Assembly: GCA_003164715.1 (NCBI GenBank) | Contig: PLTZ01000035.1 | Span: forward strand, 1-64,000 | Direction: 5' to 3' | From: Opitutaceae bacterium | GTDB taxonomy: Bacteria; Verrucomicrobiota; Verrucomicrobiia; Opitutales; Opitutaceae | Length of the DNA: 64,000 nt | Shown here: piece by piece, positions 57,440-64,000 of the stretch | How the letters are laid out: every line of letters begins with the position of its first letter | Numbering within the stretch: position 1 is the first letter of the stretch | Translations under genes and position numbers: made by a program | Notes under the pieces: generated by a model | The model's input: the letters and a program-made list of their open reading frames with translations, nothing else | Told to the model about the DNA's origin: nothing | The model's database searches: none

Positions 57440-58564
57440 ATGGGCCGGTGGATTCCGGTCGCGGTCGCCACCCTTTTCGTCATCGCCATGGTGGCCCTGC
57501 GTTGGGACGCCCGCACGGGCTTCACCTCACTCCTCGCGTTCGGCGGCCCCAAGTTCGAGCAACGCCTCCCGGTGCTGCGGTCCCTTCCGATCGCGGAGGA
57601 CAAGGCCACGGGCTACGACGGGCAATTCGGGGCGCAGCTGGCCGTCGCCCCCGACCCGAGGACTCCGGAACTGCAGGCGGCGCTCGACAACCCCGCCTAT
57701 CGGGCCCGGCGGATCGCGCTCGCCTGGACCGCCCACCTGATCGGCGGCGGCAATCCGTGGGCGGTCCTGCAGGTCTACGCGCTCCAGAACCTCGCCGTCT
57801 GGCTCGGGCTGGCCTGGCTCATGTGGCGGGAGCTCAGGCCCGTGCCGGACGCGCGCGCCGCGGCGATATGGGCCTCCTGCTTGCTGACCGTCGGCGCGCT
57901 CGACTGCGTGCGGCTCTCCCTGACCGACCTCCTCGCGGTCTTTCTGCTGGCTCTCGCCGTCAGGGCCCTCGCAACAGGGAGACCCTGGGCGGCCGCCGGT
58001 GCCTTCGCGGTCGCCGGCCTGACGCGTGAAACCTCCCTCCTGGGCGCGGCCGCGCTCTGGCCCCCAGGAAAGCCAAGCGGGAGGGCCCGCCTGCGGGCGG
58101 CCGCCCTATTGGCCTGCTCCCTTGCGCCGCTGCTAGCCTGGACCGTGTGGCTCGCCCTCAACGTTTCCCGCGAAGGAGCGCTCGGCCGGAACAACCTCGA
58201 TTGGCCGGGCTTCGGCCTCGTGCGGCATTGCTCCCTTTGCGTGGTCCATTTGGCCCACGGCGACTTTGACTCCCGCCAAACGCTTGGGCTCATCGGGGCG
58301 CTCGGGCTTGGGTACCAATCCCTTCACCTGCTGCTTCGGCCCAGGTGGTCCGAGGCGTGGTGGCGGATTGGAAGCGGCTTCGCGCTGCTCTTCTGGGTGC
58401 TGGGGGATGACGTGTGGAAGGGATATTGGGCCGCGGCCCGGGCCCTGCTTCCGATGACCTTCGCCTTCAACCTTCTGGCACCCAGTGACCGGAGGTTCTG
58501 GACACGCCTCGCGGTCGCCAACGCCGGCCTCGTTCTTCACGGGATATGGCGCATGCTGCCGTGA
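57440..58564 (+). CDS. Polytopic membrane protein, mannosyltransferase-like
   Basis: A 374-residue protein from the ATG at 57440; in-frame ATGs at 57344 and 57350 would add a Pro-rich leader. About nine hydrophobic segments are seen (for example WIPVAVATLFVIAMVALRW and AAALLACSLAPLLAWTVWL). The first loop contains GYDGQFGAQLAVAPDPRT, LDNPAYRARRIALAW, a pattern resembling GT-C-type glycosyltransferases and related uncharacterised membrane proteins. Function is uncertain. Confidence 0.65.
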   Translation: MGRWIPVAVATLFVIAMVALRWDARTGFTSLLAFGGPKFEQRLPVLRSLPIAEDKATGYDGQFGAQLAVAPDPRTPELQAALDNPAYRARRIALAWTAHLIGGGNPWAVLQVYALQNLAVWLGLAWLMWRELRPVPDARAAAIWASCLLTVGALDCVRLSLTDLLAVFLLALAVRALATGRPWAAAGAFAVAGLTRETSLLGAAALWPPGKPSGRARLRAAALLACSLAPLLAWTVWLALNVSREGALGRNNLDWPGFGLVRHCSLCVVHLAHGDFDSRQTLGLIGALGLGYQSLHLLLRPRWSEAWWRIGSGFALLFWVLGDDVWKGYWAAARALLPMTFAFNLLAPSDRRFWTRLAVANAGLVLHGIWRMLP

Positions 58565-58850
58565 GCTTCTGAGAGAGTGGGAGGCGTCGACGGCCGGCAT
58601 CCTGCCGGAGTCCGCCCAACGGCATCCGGCGACCTTGCTCGACGACAACGGCGACGGGTGGACCGATCTCAACGGCGCGCACGATCTCAACGCCCCGGAT
58701 CCGCGTCCTTGTCACCCTCCAGGCGCTACCCGGAAATCATCACCGAGAGCTTCTTGGCTTCACCGGATGACCCGATGAGGGGTTGGCCGCCTGGCAAGAA
58801 CGCGCCGTCGGACCGGGTTACCCACACACCATTTACCTTATCCTTGGGGG
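58565..58850. other. Intergenic region with a possible calcium-loop gene remnant
   Basis: No intact gene. A plus-strand stretch near 58637-58700 would read LLDDNGDGWTDLNGAHDLN, reminiscent of the DxNGDGxxD loops of secreted Verrucomicrobia proteins. It has no start or stop context of its own. Confidence 0.35.
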
Positions 58851-58982
58851 AGTTAACGGCCGCTCAACGGCGGTGTGGCACAGCCGTCACGAGCCCGTAA
58901 CACCCGCTCAGTATCCGGCGGCAGTCGTGACTGCCGCTCTGCATTTAACGCCAGTGTGACATTGCCGTCACGAACCCGTAAC
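58851..58982 (+). promoter_or_regulatory. PhoB-box-like operator array: two clusters of 11-bp-spaced half-sites
   Basis: Seven-base half-sites recur at exact 11-bp steps. Cluster 1: AGTTAAC (58851), GCTCAAC (58862), GTGTGGC (58873), CCGTCAC (58884), CCGTAAC (58895). Cluster 2: ATTTAAC (58943), GTGTGAC (58954), CCGTCAC (58965), CCGTAAC (58976). The spacing (7 bp + 4 bp) and the CCGTCAC-N4-CCGTAAC core match the layout of the E. coli Pho box (CTGTCAT repeats). The clusters are 81 bp apart and 36 of 49 aligned bases are identical. They precede a phosphate-selective porin gene. Regulation by a PhoB-type regulator is inferred. Confidence 0.75.
58918..58937. promoter_or_regulatory. Perfect palindrome between the two Pho-type clusters
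   Basis: A 9-bp inverted repeat, GCGGCAGTC-GT-GACTGCCGC, lies in the 41-bp gap between the clusters. It could bind a second, dimeric regulator or be a structural element. Confidence 0.5.
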
Positions 58983-58992
58983 AAGCGCCCTT

Positions 58993-58998
58993 TAGGAT
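58993..58998 (+). promoter_or_regulatory. Candidate -10 element of the porin promoter
   Basis: TAGGAT (4 of 6 to TATAAT) begins 10 bp after the last half-site (ends 58982), the distance at which the -10 follows a Pho box in E. coli class II Pho promoters. No separate -35 is expected. The leader would be about 55 nt. Confidence 0.5.
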
Positions 58999-59059
58999 GC
59001 GACCTTCGTACTGACCTGAGTCCACCGTTAACAACACCGTTCTGCAGCCACCTGAAAAC

Positions 59060-60385
59060 ATGACACCCAACAAGCCCACATTGCTAGCGCTCCTCGCAAT
59101 CGCGACAGTCTGCTCTGGAACCGCATTTGCCCAGACTGCAACTCCCCCAGCCGCTCCGACGTCGGACAGCCAGGCGTTGATCAATGTCCTGATTAAGAAA
59201 GGCGTCCTCACCGACGAGGAGGCGAAGGACATCACTGCCGAAGCGGCAAGGAACCAGGCCGCCATGGTCGTCGAAACGGGCAATGACTCGTTCTTGCAGA
59301 AACTGACGCTCTCGGGGCGCCTTCAGGAGCAGTACGTGGGCCTTGGCACCACCATAAACGGCACCGCGGTCGGCCCGGTTTCGACGGAGCATTTTATTCT
59401 TCGCCGCATGCTCGTAGGGGTGAGCGCGCAGTTCACCGACGGCTTCAGCGGGACGGTGGTTTACGACCTTGCGAACGACTCCTTCGACAAGGTTGCCCTG
59501 GAGTGGAAGCATAGCGCCCTCTTCACACTGGACGCGGGATTGCTCAAGGCGCCCTTTGGCTATGAGGAGCAACTCTCGAGCGGCGACCTCAAGGCGATCG
59601 AGCGCTCGGCCCTCACCCGCTACATCGACGAGCCCAACAACGGCCGCCGTATCGGGGCCGCCAGCTATCGCACGGGCCTCTTCGCCAAGGGCTCGCTGGA
59701 TGGGTTCTTTTACAATGTCGCTTTCACAAATCCCGAGCGCAACGAGTACAGCGGCGACTCCACGAACACCGCCGTTCTTGTGAACGGACAGGGCGGCGTC
59801 GGCAGCACCGGCAACTCGGCAACCAACAAGTTCGCCTATTATGGCACGGTGGGCTACGGCGGCTCGCTTGGGCAGGGCCTCTACAAGACCACGTACAAGT
59901 TTGGCTATGAAGCCGGATACGACAACAACCAGGGCGGCCCTGGGGCAACCACGGGCACGGGCAGGAACATCGTCCTTAGCGGCGTCTTTGGCGACGTGAC
60001 CATCGGCAACTTTAACCTCATGGCTGAATGGGAGCAGGCCCAGGATGACCGGGGCGCCAGCGCCACGCAGGACGCCAAGCCCAATGGCTATTGGATCCAG
60101 CCGTCCTACAAGCTTACGCCGAAATGGGAGGTAGTCGTGAACTACAGTTACGTCGACTCCGAATGGCGCGGCATCGCCCTTTCCGACATCATCCGTTCAG
60201 CCCCGAGCGGCGGCACGATGAACACGGCCTCCGCGGGCTACTACGGCCTGAACTATTACATCAAGGGCAACGACGTGAAGCTTCAGTTCGGCTACGTCCA
60301 CGGAGAGTCCAACAACACCCTCAAGGGCGCACCGGCCAAGGCCACGACCGACGGCGCCCGGAGCCAGGTGCAGTTCCAGTTCTGA
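59060..60385 (+). CDS. Phosphate-selective porin, OprO/OprP family
   Basis: A 441-residue outer-membrane protein with a signal peptide (MTPNKPTLLALLAIATVCSG to AFAQ). A short coiled-coil-like N-terminal region (ALINVLIKKGVLTDEEAKDI) precedes the barrel. Porin_O_P features are HFILRRMLVGVSAQFTDGFS, DAGLLKAPFGYEEQLSSGD, NNGRRIGAASYRTGLF, WIQPSYKLTPKWEVVVNYSY and a final strand ending VQFQF. The family forms anion/phosphate channels; in pseudomonads OprP is induced by phosphate starvation. A Pho-box-like array lies just upstream and a strong terminator just downstream, so it is a single-gene unit. Confidence 0.9.
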   Translation: MTPNKPTLLALLAIATVCSGTAFAQTATPPAAPTSDSQALINVLIKKGVLTDEEAKDITAEAARNQAAMVVETGNDSFLQKLTLSGRLQEQYVGLGTTINGTAVGPVSTEHFILRRMLVGVSAQFTDGFSGTVVYDLANDSFDKVALEWKHSALFTLDAGLLKAPFGYEEQLSSGDLKAIERSALTRYIDEPNNGRRIGAASYRTGLFAKGSLDGFFYNVAFTNPERNEYSGDSTNTAVLVNGQGGVGSTGNSATNKFAYYGTVGYGGSLGQGLYKTTYKFGYEAGYDNNQGGPGATTGTGRNIVLSGVFGDVTIGNFNLMAEWEQAQDDRGASATQDAKPNGYWIQPSYKLTPKWEVVVNYSYVDSEWRGIALSDIIRSAPSGGTMNTASAGYYGLNYYIKGNDVKLQFGYVHGESNNTLKGAPAKATTDGARSQVQFQF

Positions 60386-60439
60386 CCTCCACAGGCTGCC
60401 GGTTCCCGGAGTCCGACAGGGATTCTGAATCCTAGGTTC

Positions 60440-60484
60440 AAACACCGCCTCCGCCCGCCATGGGCCGCGAGGCGGTGTTTTTTT
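60440..60484 (+). terminator. Rho-independent terminator of the porin gene
   Basis: A perfect 12-bp stem AAACACCGCCTC / GAGGCGGTGTTT (60440-60451 with 60469-60480) with a 17-nt loop is followed by T4, giving seven T in a row, 55 bp after the stop codon. Confidence 0.92.
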
Positions 60485-60533
60485 GCCCGGAAGCCGGGGA
60501 ACCCCGTTCCCTTGCACGGACGGCGAGAACGCG

Positions 60534-60986
60534 CTACTTCTCGCGCGCCTGGCGGACCTCAAGGCGAAGGGCGGAGAGCGAGAGGAAGATGTCGCGCAGG
60601 AAGGCCACGAGCGCGGCCATCAGAAGCCCGATGGCCGCGAGGAACAGCACCAGCATGAGCGCGCTCAGGTCCACTCTCAGGATGGCGCCAAGGAAGATGG
60701 CCACGACGAGGGCCGCAGAAACCAGCATGCTCGAGGTCGCGAAGGTTAGCGACAGCCGGACGATCTTTGCGCGCCGCCAGGTCAGCTCGAGCTGGATCTC
60801 CAGCTGCCGGTGCTCGGCCTCCTCCGCCTGCCGCAGCTGCGATGCGTAGAGGCGGGTGCGGTCGATGATCCGCCCCATGCGGTTGGTCATCGTCAGCAGG
60901 AGCAGCCCCATCCCGGAGATCAGGATCACGGGCGTCGTGGACAACTGGATGATCGGGAGCAGCGAACTGGTGGGCAGGGAATCCAT
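60534..60986 (-). CDS. DUF2721 membrane protein
   Basis: A 150-residue protein with three membrane segments (for example STTPVILISGMGLLLLTMTN and LSALMLVLFLAAIGLLMAAL). The N-terminal IQLSTTPVILISG and MGLLLLTMTNRMGRIIDRTR, then QLEIQLELTWRRAKI match the DUF2721 family, whose function is unknown. The ATG at 60986 is used (MDSLPTSSLLPIIQL). It is convergent with the porin. Confidence 0.82.
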   Translation of the reverse strand: MDSLPTSSLLPIIQLSTTPVILISGMGLLLLTMTNRMGRIIDRTRLYASQLRQAEEAEHRQLEIQLELTWRRAKIVRLSLTFATSSMLVSAALVVAIFLGAILRVDLSALMLVLFLAAIGLLMAALVAFLRDIFLSLSALRLEVRQAREK

Positions 60987-61082
60987 CGGCTGAGTACACC
61001 AAGCCCTTTTGCCCTGGCGAAACAACCCCAAAAAAGGCGCCTTTCCCCGGGGAACCGGCGGGCGGGGGTCCGCCCAGCTAAT

Positions 61083-61526
61083 CTAGAACGAGACGTCCAC
61101 CCGCTCCGTGATCAGCAGGACCGACTTGTCGTGGGTCGCCGTCTTGTAGGCGGCCCGGATGGCGTCGATCGCCGCGCGGTTCGCCGGGGTGTCCTCGCAG
61201 AGGATCAAGACGACCTTCGAGCGCAGCCGGTTGGTCGCGTCGGCCGGGCGGCTCCGCCACTGGCCGTAGGCGTCGAGGACCGTCAGGCCGTCAGGAAACC
61301 GGGGAGTGACCTCCCGGTCAAGGAAGGCGCGCCACCGGATCTCCCGGATGTCGTCGTCGGGGGCGTCCACGGGCCCGATCGAGAAGAAGAGCTCGCTGCG
61401 CAGCCAGTGCGCGGATTCGGGCCGGGCAGGGTCGCCCTGCAGCGCGGGCGGATCCGCGACGGCAAAACGGGCGGCAAGCGCAAACGCAACGATACCGGCG
61501 AGGAGAACGGCTGATTTGTACTTCAT
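61083..61526 (-). CDS. Exported DUF3574 protein
   Basis: A 147-residue protein with a signal peptide (MKYKSAVLLAGIVAFALAAR). The domain runs from LRSELFFSIG to RVDVSF, with WRAFLDREVTPRFPDGLTVL, DAYGQWRS and KVVLILCEDT in the order expected for DUF3574. Function unknown; members are small exported proteins. It is 34 bp downstream of the CoA-binding gene on the same strand. Confidence 0.82.
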   Translation of the reverse strand: MKYKSAVLLAGIVAFALAARFAVADPPALQGDPARPESAHWLRSELFFSIGPVDAPDDDIREIRWRAFLDREVTPRFPDGLTVLDAYGQWRSRPADATNRLRSKVVLILCEDTPANRAAIDAIRAAYKTATHDKSVLLITERVDVSF

Positions 61527-61559
61527 GGTGGACTCGGGAGTTGGGGAAAAGGGGCGCCT

Positions 61560-62096
61560 TCAGGAAAGCCGGGCCTTCCGGGCGGAAATGATCTCGGTGT
61601 TCATCCCGGCCCAGTGCAGCCGCCCGAAATAGCGCCCGTGCTCCATCTTGACGCAGCGGTCGACGACCACCGCCAAGCCGCTCTTGGCCGCCAGCTCCGC
61701 GGCCTCGATATTGACCAGCCTGAGCTGAAGCCAGAGCGCCCCGGCCCCGATCGCCACGGCCTGCCTGGCGACCGCAAGGCATTCCGAGGCCGGCCGGAAC
61801 ACGTCCACCATGTCCACCTTGTCCGGGATGCTCGCAAGGTCGGGGTACGCCCGCTCCCCGAGGATCGCATCGGCCTTGGGGTTCACCGGAATGATCCGGT
61901 AGCCCTCGTTCTTCAGGTAGCTCGCGACAAACCAGCTCGCCCGCTGGGGGTCGCTCGAGAGCCCCACGATGGCGATCGTGCGCGCCTCGCGAAGGAGCCG
62001 TTGGATGACAAGGGGATCCTGATAGAGCCGCTGCTGCTCCGGCGTGAGCGCCGAGTTCAGCGTGATGGCGCAGGCAAGGCCTGGTCCAGGTCCCAT
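61560..62096 (-). CDS. CoA-binding-domain protein (CoA_binding_2)
   Basis: A 178-residue Rossmann-type protein. The nucleotide-binding loop is ARTIAIVGLSSDPQRASW, with VNPKADAILGERAYPDLASI and ALWLQLRLVNIEAAELAAKS, then VVVDRCVKMEHGRYF. Small proteins of this family bind CoA or a related ligand; their role is unknown. A GGAGG sequence precedes the ATG at 62096, and the gene overlaps the 3' end of the sulfhydrylase gene by 40 bp. That neighbour pairing is recurrent in bacteria. Confidence 0.87.
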   Translation of the reverse strand: MGPGPGLACAITLNSALTPEQQRLYQDPLVIQRLLREARTIAIVGLSSDPQRASWFVASYLKNEGYRIIPVNPKADAILGERAYPDLASIPDKVDMVDVFRPASECLAVARQAVAIGAGALWLQLRLVNIEAAELAAKSGLAVVVDRCVKMEHGRYFGRLHWAGMNTEIISARKARLS

Positions 62097-63364
62097 AGGA
62101 GGTCCTCCACGTTCTCAAGGCCGATCGACAGCCGGATCAGCCCGGGCCCGACGCCGCCCTTGGCGAGCTCCTCGTCGGTGAGCTGCTGGTGGGTGGTCGA
62201 GGCGGGGTGAATCACGAGGCTCCTCACGTCGCCAATGTTGGCGAGGTGCGAGAAGAGGCGCAGGCCCTCGATGAACCGCCTGCCGGCGGCCCGGCCCTCC
62301 GCCGCGGAGCCCGCCTTGAGACCGAACGAGAAGACGGCCCCGGCCCCGTTCGGCAGGTATTTTACCGCGAGGGCGTGGTCGGGGTGGCTCGGAAGGCCCG
62401 CGTAAGCGACCCAGGCGACCGCGGGGTGCCCCTCGAGGAACCGGGCGACCCGCAGCGCCGACTCCGACTGGCGGTGCATCCGCAGGGAGAGGGTCTCCAG
62501 GCCCTGGATCAGCAGGAAGGCGTTGAACGGCGAAAGGCAGGCCCCCGTGTCGCGCACCGTCTCGGCCCGGGCCTTCATGAGGAATCCGTAGTGGCCGAAG
62601 GTGTCGTAAAACCTCAGGTCGTGGTACGCCGCGGACGGGGCAGCGATGGTGGGATAGCCGCTGAAGTCGAACTTCCCCGAGTCCAGCAGCACCCCTCCGA
62701 TCGCCGTTCCGTGGCCCCCGATGAACTTGGTGGCCGAGTGGACGACCAAGGTCGCCCCGTGCTCGATCGGCCTGCAGAGGGCCGGGGTGGCCATCGTGCT
62801 GTCGACGATGAGCGGCATCCCGCGGGAGGCGGCGAGCGCGGCGACGCGCTCGATGTCCAGGATGGCCCCCCTCGGGTTGCCGATCGTCTCGCCGTAGAGG
62901 GCCCGGGTCCTGGGCGTGATTGCGGCCTCCCACTCCGAGAGGACCGAGGGGTTCACGAAGCGGACGCCGATCGAGAACTTCCGAAGCGTGTGGACCAGCT
63001 GGGTGATGGAGCCGCCGTAGAGCTGCGACGACGCCACGATCTCGTCGCCGGGAGCCAGGAGCGTGAGGAACGTGACAAGCTGCGCGGCCATGCCGCTCGC
63101 CGTCGCGACCGCCCCCGTGGCGCCCTCGAGGGAGGCGATGCGCTCCTCAAACACGGCCGTGGTCGGGTTGCTGATCCTCGTGTAGATGTTGCCGTACTGC
63201 TTGAGCTCGAAGAGCTGCGCCGCCTGCTCCGCGTCGTCGAAGACAAACGAGGTCGTCTGGTAGATCGGAACGGCGCGGGCGCCCGTGACGGCATCCGGAA
63301 TGTGCCCGGCGTGGACCATCCGGGTCTCAAACCCGAAGCGGCGGGGGTCGGCTTCCTTACTCAC
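62057..63364 (-). CDS. metY: O-acetylhomoserine sulfhydrylase (MetY-type, GTG start)
   Basis: A 435-residue PLP-dependent Cys/Met-metabolism enzyme that joins sulfide or methanethiol to O-acetylhomoserine, yielding homocysteine or methionine. Landmarks are FETRMVHAGHIPDAVTGARA, PIYQTTSFVF, YTRISNPTTAVFEERIASLE and the PLP lysine in VVHSATKFIGGHGTAIGG. There is also a FSHLANIGDVRSLVIHPAST segment, which marks the sulfhydrylase branch rather than cystathionine gamma-synthase. The GTG at 63364 (VSKEADPRRFGFETRM) fits the family start; the frame extends upstream without conserved sequence. It is divergent from a RuBisCO-like gene (104 bp). Confidence 0.92.
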   Translation of the reverse strand: MSKEADPRRFGFETRMVHAGHIPDAVTGARAVPIYQTTSFVFDDAEQAAQLFELKQYGNIYTRISNPTTAVFEERIASLEGATGAVATASGMAAQLVTFLTLLAPGDEIVASSQLYGGSITQLVHTLRKFSIGVRFVNPSVLSEWEAAITPRTRALYGETIGNPRGAILDIERVAALAASRGMPLIVDSTMATPALCRPIEHGATLVVHSATKFIGGHGTAIGGVLLDSGKFDFSGYPTIAAPSAAYHDLRFYDTFGHYGFLMKARAETVRDTGACLSPFNAFLLIQGLETLSLRMHRQSESALRVARFLEGHPAVAWVAYAGLPSHPDHALAVKYLPNGAGAVFSFGLKAGSAAEGRAAGRRFIEGLRLFSHLANIGDVRSLVIHPASTTHQQLTDEELAKGGVGPGLIRLSIGLENVEDLLWDLDQALPAPSR

Positions 63365-63468
63365 ACGCAGGGAGGCAATGAGCTTCCGGGGACAAGTGCA
63401 AAGTAAGAAACGGTCAAAACCGGCATTTCTGCTTCCTGACGGGCCCGCGACGTGTAGCGTAGGTCGAG

Positions 63469-64000
63469 ATGACCCGAGACGCAATCGAAGTGGTCTACCG
63501 CGTGCGCGCGGCCGCGGCGGACATTGACGTCAGGATCGAGGCGCTCCTTCTGGAGCAGACGGTCGAGCTCCCGAGGTCCGCGCTGCGCACGGCGTTCGTG
63601 CGCGAGAACGTGGTCGGGCGCGTTGTGGCGATCGAGCCACTCGAGGCGGACGACTACCGGGTCACCCTGGCGCAGCCGCGGGCCGCCACGGCGGACGACC
63701 CGGCGCAGCTCCTCAACGTGCTCTTCGGCAACTGCTCCCTGCAGCCCGACGTCGAGCTCGAGGACGTCCGCCTTCCGCGCGCGCTCGCGGCCGTCCTTGG
63801 CGGGCCGCGGTTCGGCATCGCGGGGCTCCGGCGCCTGCTCGGCGTGCACGGCCGCGCGGTCACCGCGTCGGTCCTCAAGCCCATAGGGCTTTCGGTCGGG
63901 GAGACGGCGGCGCTCTGCCGCACGCTGGCGCTCTCGGGCCTGGACCTCGTCAAGGACGACCACGGGCTTGCGGACCACTCGTTCAGCCCGTACGCCGAGC
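63469..64000 (+). CDS. RuBisCO-like protein (form IV), N-terminal part, continues past window
   Basis: Translation from the ATG at 63469 gives 177 residues without a stop. The N-terminal half resembles the RuBisCO large-subunit N-terminal domain (IEVVYRVRAAAADIDVRIE, VVGRVVAIEPLEADDYRVTL, LLNVLFGNCSLQPDVEL). The barrel begins TASVLKPIGLSVGETAAL, the counterpart of the TxKPxxGLS active-site segment. LDLVKDDHGLADHSFSPY follows, where true RuBisCO has KDDEN; His replaces the Mg-binding Glu at about residue 165. It is therefore a RuBisCO-like protein. Such proteins act in methionine salvage or, in another branch, in apionate catabolism. The divergent sulfhydrylase favours sulfur metabolism. Confidence 0.85.
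   Translation, partial: MTRDAIEVVYRVRAAAADIDVRIEALLLEQTVELPRSALRTAFVRENVVGRVVAIEPLEADDYRVTLAQPRAATADDPAQLLNVLFGNCSLQPDVELEDVRLPRALAAVLGGPRFGIAGLRRLLGVHGRAVTASVLKPIGLSVGETAALCRTLALSGLDLVKDDHGLADHSFSPYAE

Noticed and set aside
63365-63468. Possible SAM or other sulfur-related riboswitch before metY
   Set aside because: Only 104 bp separate the two divergent starts, and I saw none of the conserved paired cores expected; a protein-controlled divergent promoter is more likely.

Overview
The window looks like a chromosomal stretch from a high-GC Verrucomicrobiota bacterium, most likely Opitutaceae. This is inference from gene content and protein style, not from a database search. The pointers are a PilMNOPQ-type envelope operon, large secreted proteins that end in the same tandem C-terminal domain, an exosortase fused to EpsI, a 33-residue bS22/AURKAIP1-COX24-type ribosomal protein, a PuuD-type urate hydroxylase and a RuBisCO-like protein. 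Most of the DNA is very GC-rich; 35.1-44.7 kb is visibly lower.

Layout. 0-2.4 kb: the end of a Gfo/Idh/MocA oxidoreductase and a class I fumarase. 2.4-13.1 kb, all on the minus strand: pilM-N-O-P-Q and a giant Ig-repeat secreted protein, then a polyprenyl diphosphate synthase and an ECF sigma factor coupled to an anti-sigma-like membrane protein. 13.3-19.8 kb: rpsT, addB, addA and a tiny ribosomal protein gene with a clear terminator. 19.9-23.3 kb: a small membrane protein, a secreted phosphodiesterase-like enzyme, rnpB (RNase P RNA) and a zinc-ribbon coiled-coil protein. 23.6-35.1 kb: gyrB, gyrA, a HAD phosphatase with a WecG-type glycosyltransferase, a DnaQ-like exonuclease, a HisN-like phosphatase, PuuD and RNase Y.

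35.6-44.2 kb is a surface-polysaccharide locus (FkbM methyltransferase, exosortase-EpsI, GT4, flippase, GT9, methyltransferase, O-antigen ligase/polymerase) of lower GC set between rny and rodA. 44.8-47.9 kb: rodA and an RNase E/G. 48-58.6 kb: mainly secreted proteins, namely a six-copy NHL-repeat protein, a cupin, a GH74-like beta-propeller, an exported bleomycin-hydrolase-type peptidase, an unknown exported protein and an integral membrane protein. 58.6-60.5 kb: an OprO/P-type phosphate-selective porin behind a striking array of 11-bp-spaced PhoB-box-like half-sites and followed by a strong terminator. 60.5-64 kb: DUF2721, DUF3574, a CoA-binding protein, an O-acetylhomoserine sulfhydrylase and, divergent from it, the start of a RuBisCO-like protein.

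The four leads most worth following are the Pho-type operator array, the C-terminal domain shared by two large secreted proteins (one in the same operon as the PilMNOPQ machinery), the divergent RuBisCO-like/sulfhydrylase pair (a possible methionine-salvage unit), and the lower-GC exosortase/polysaccharide island.
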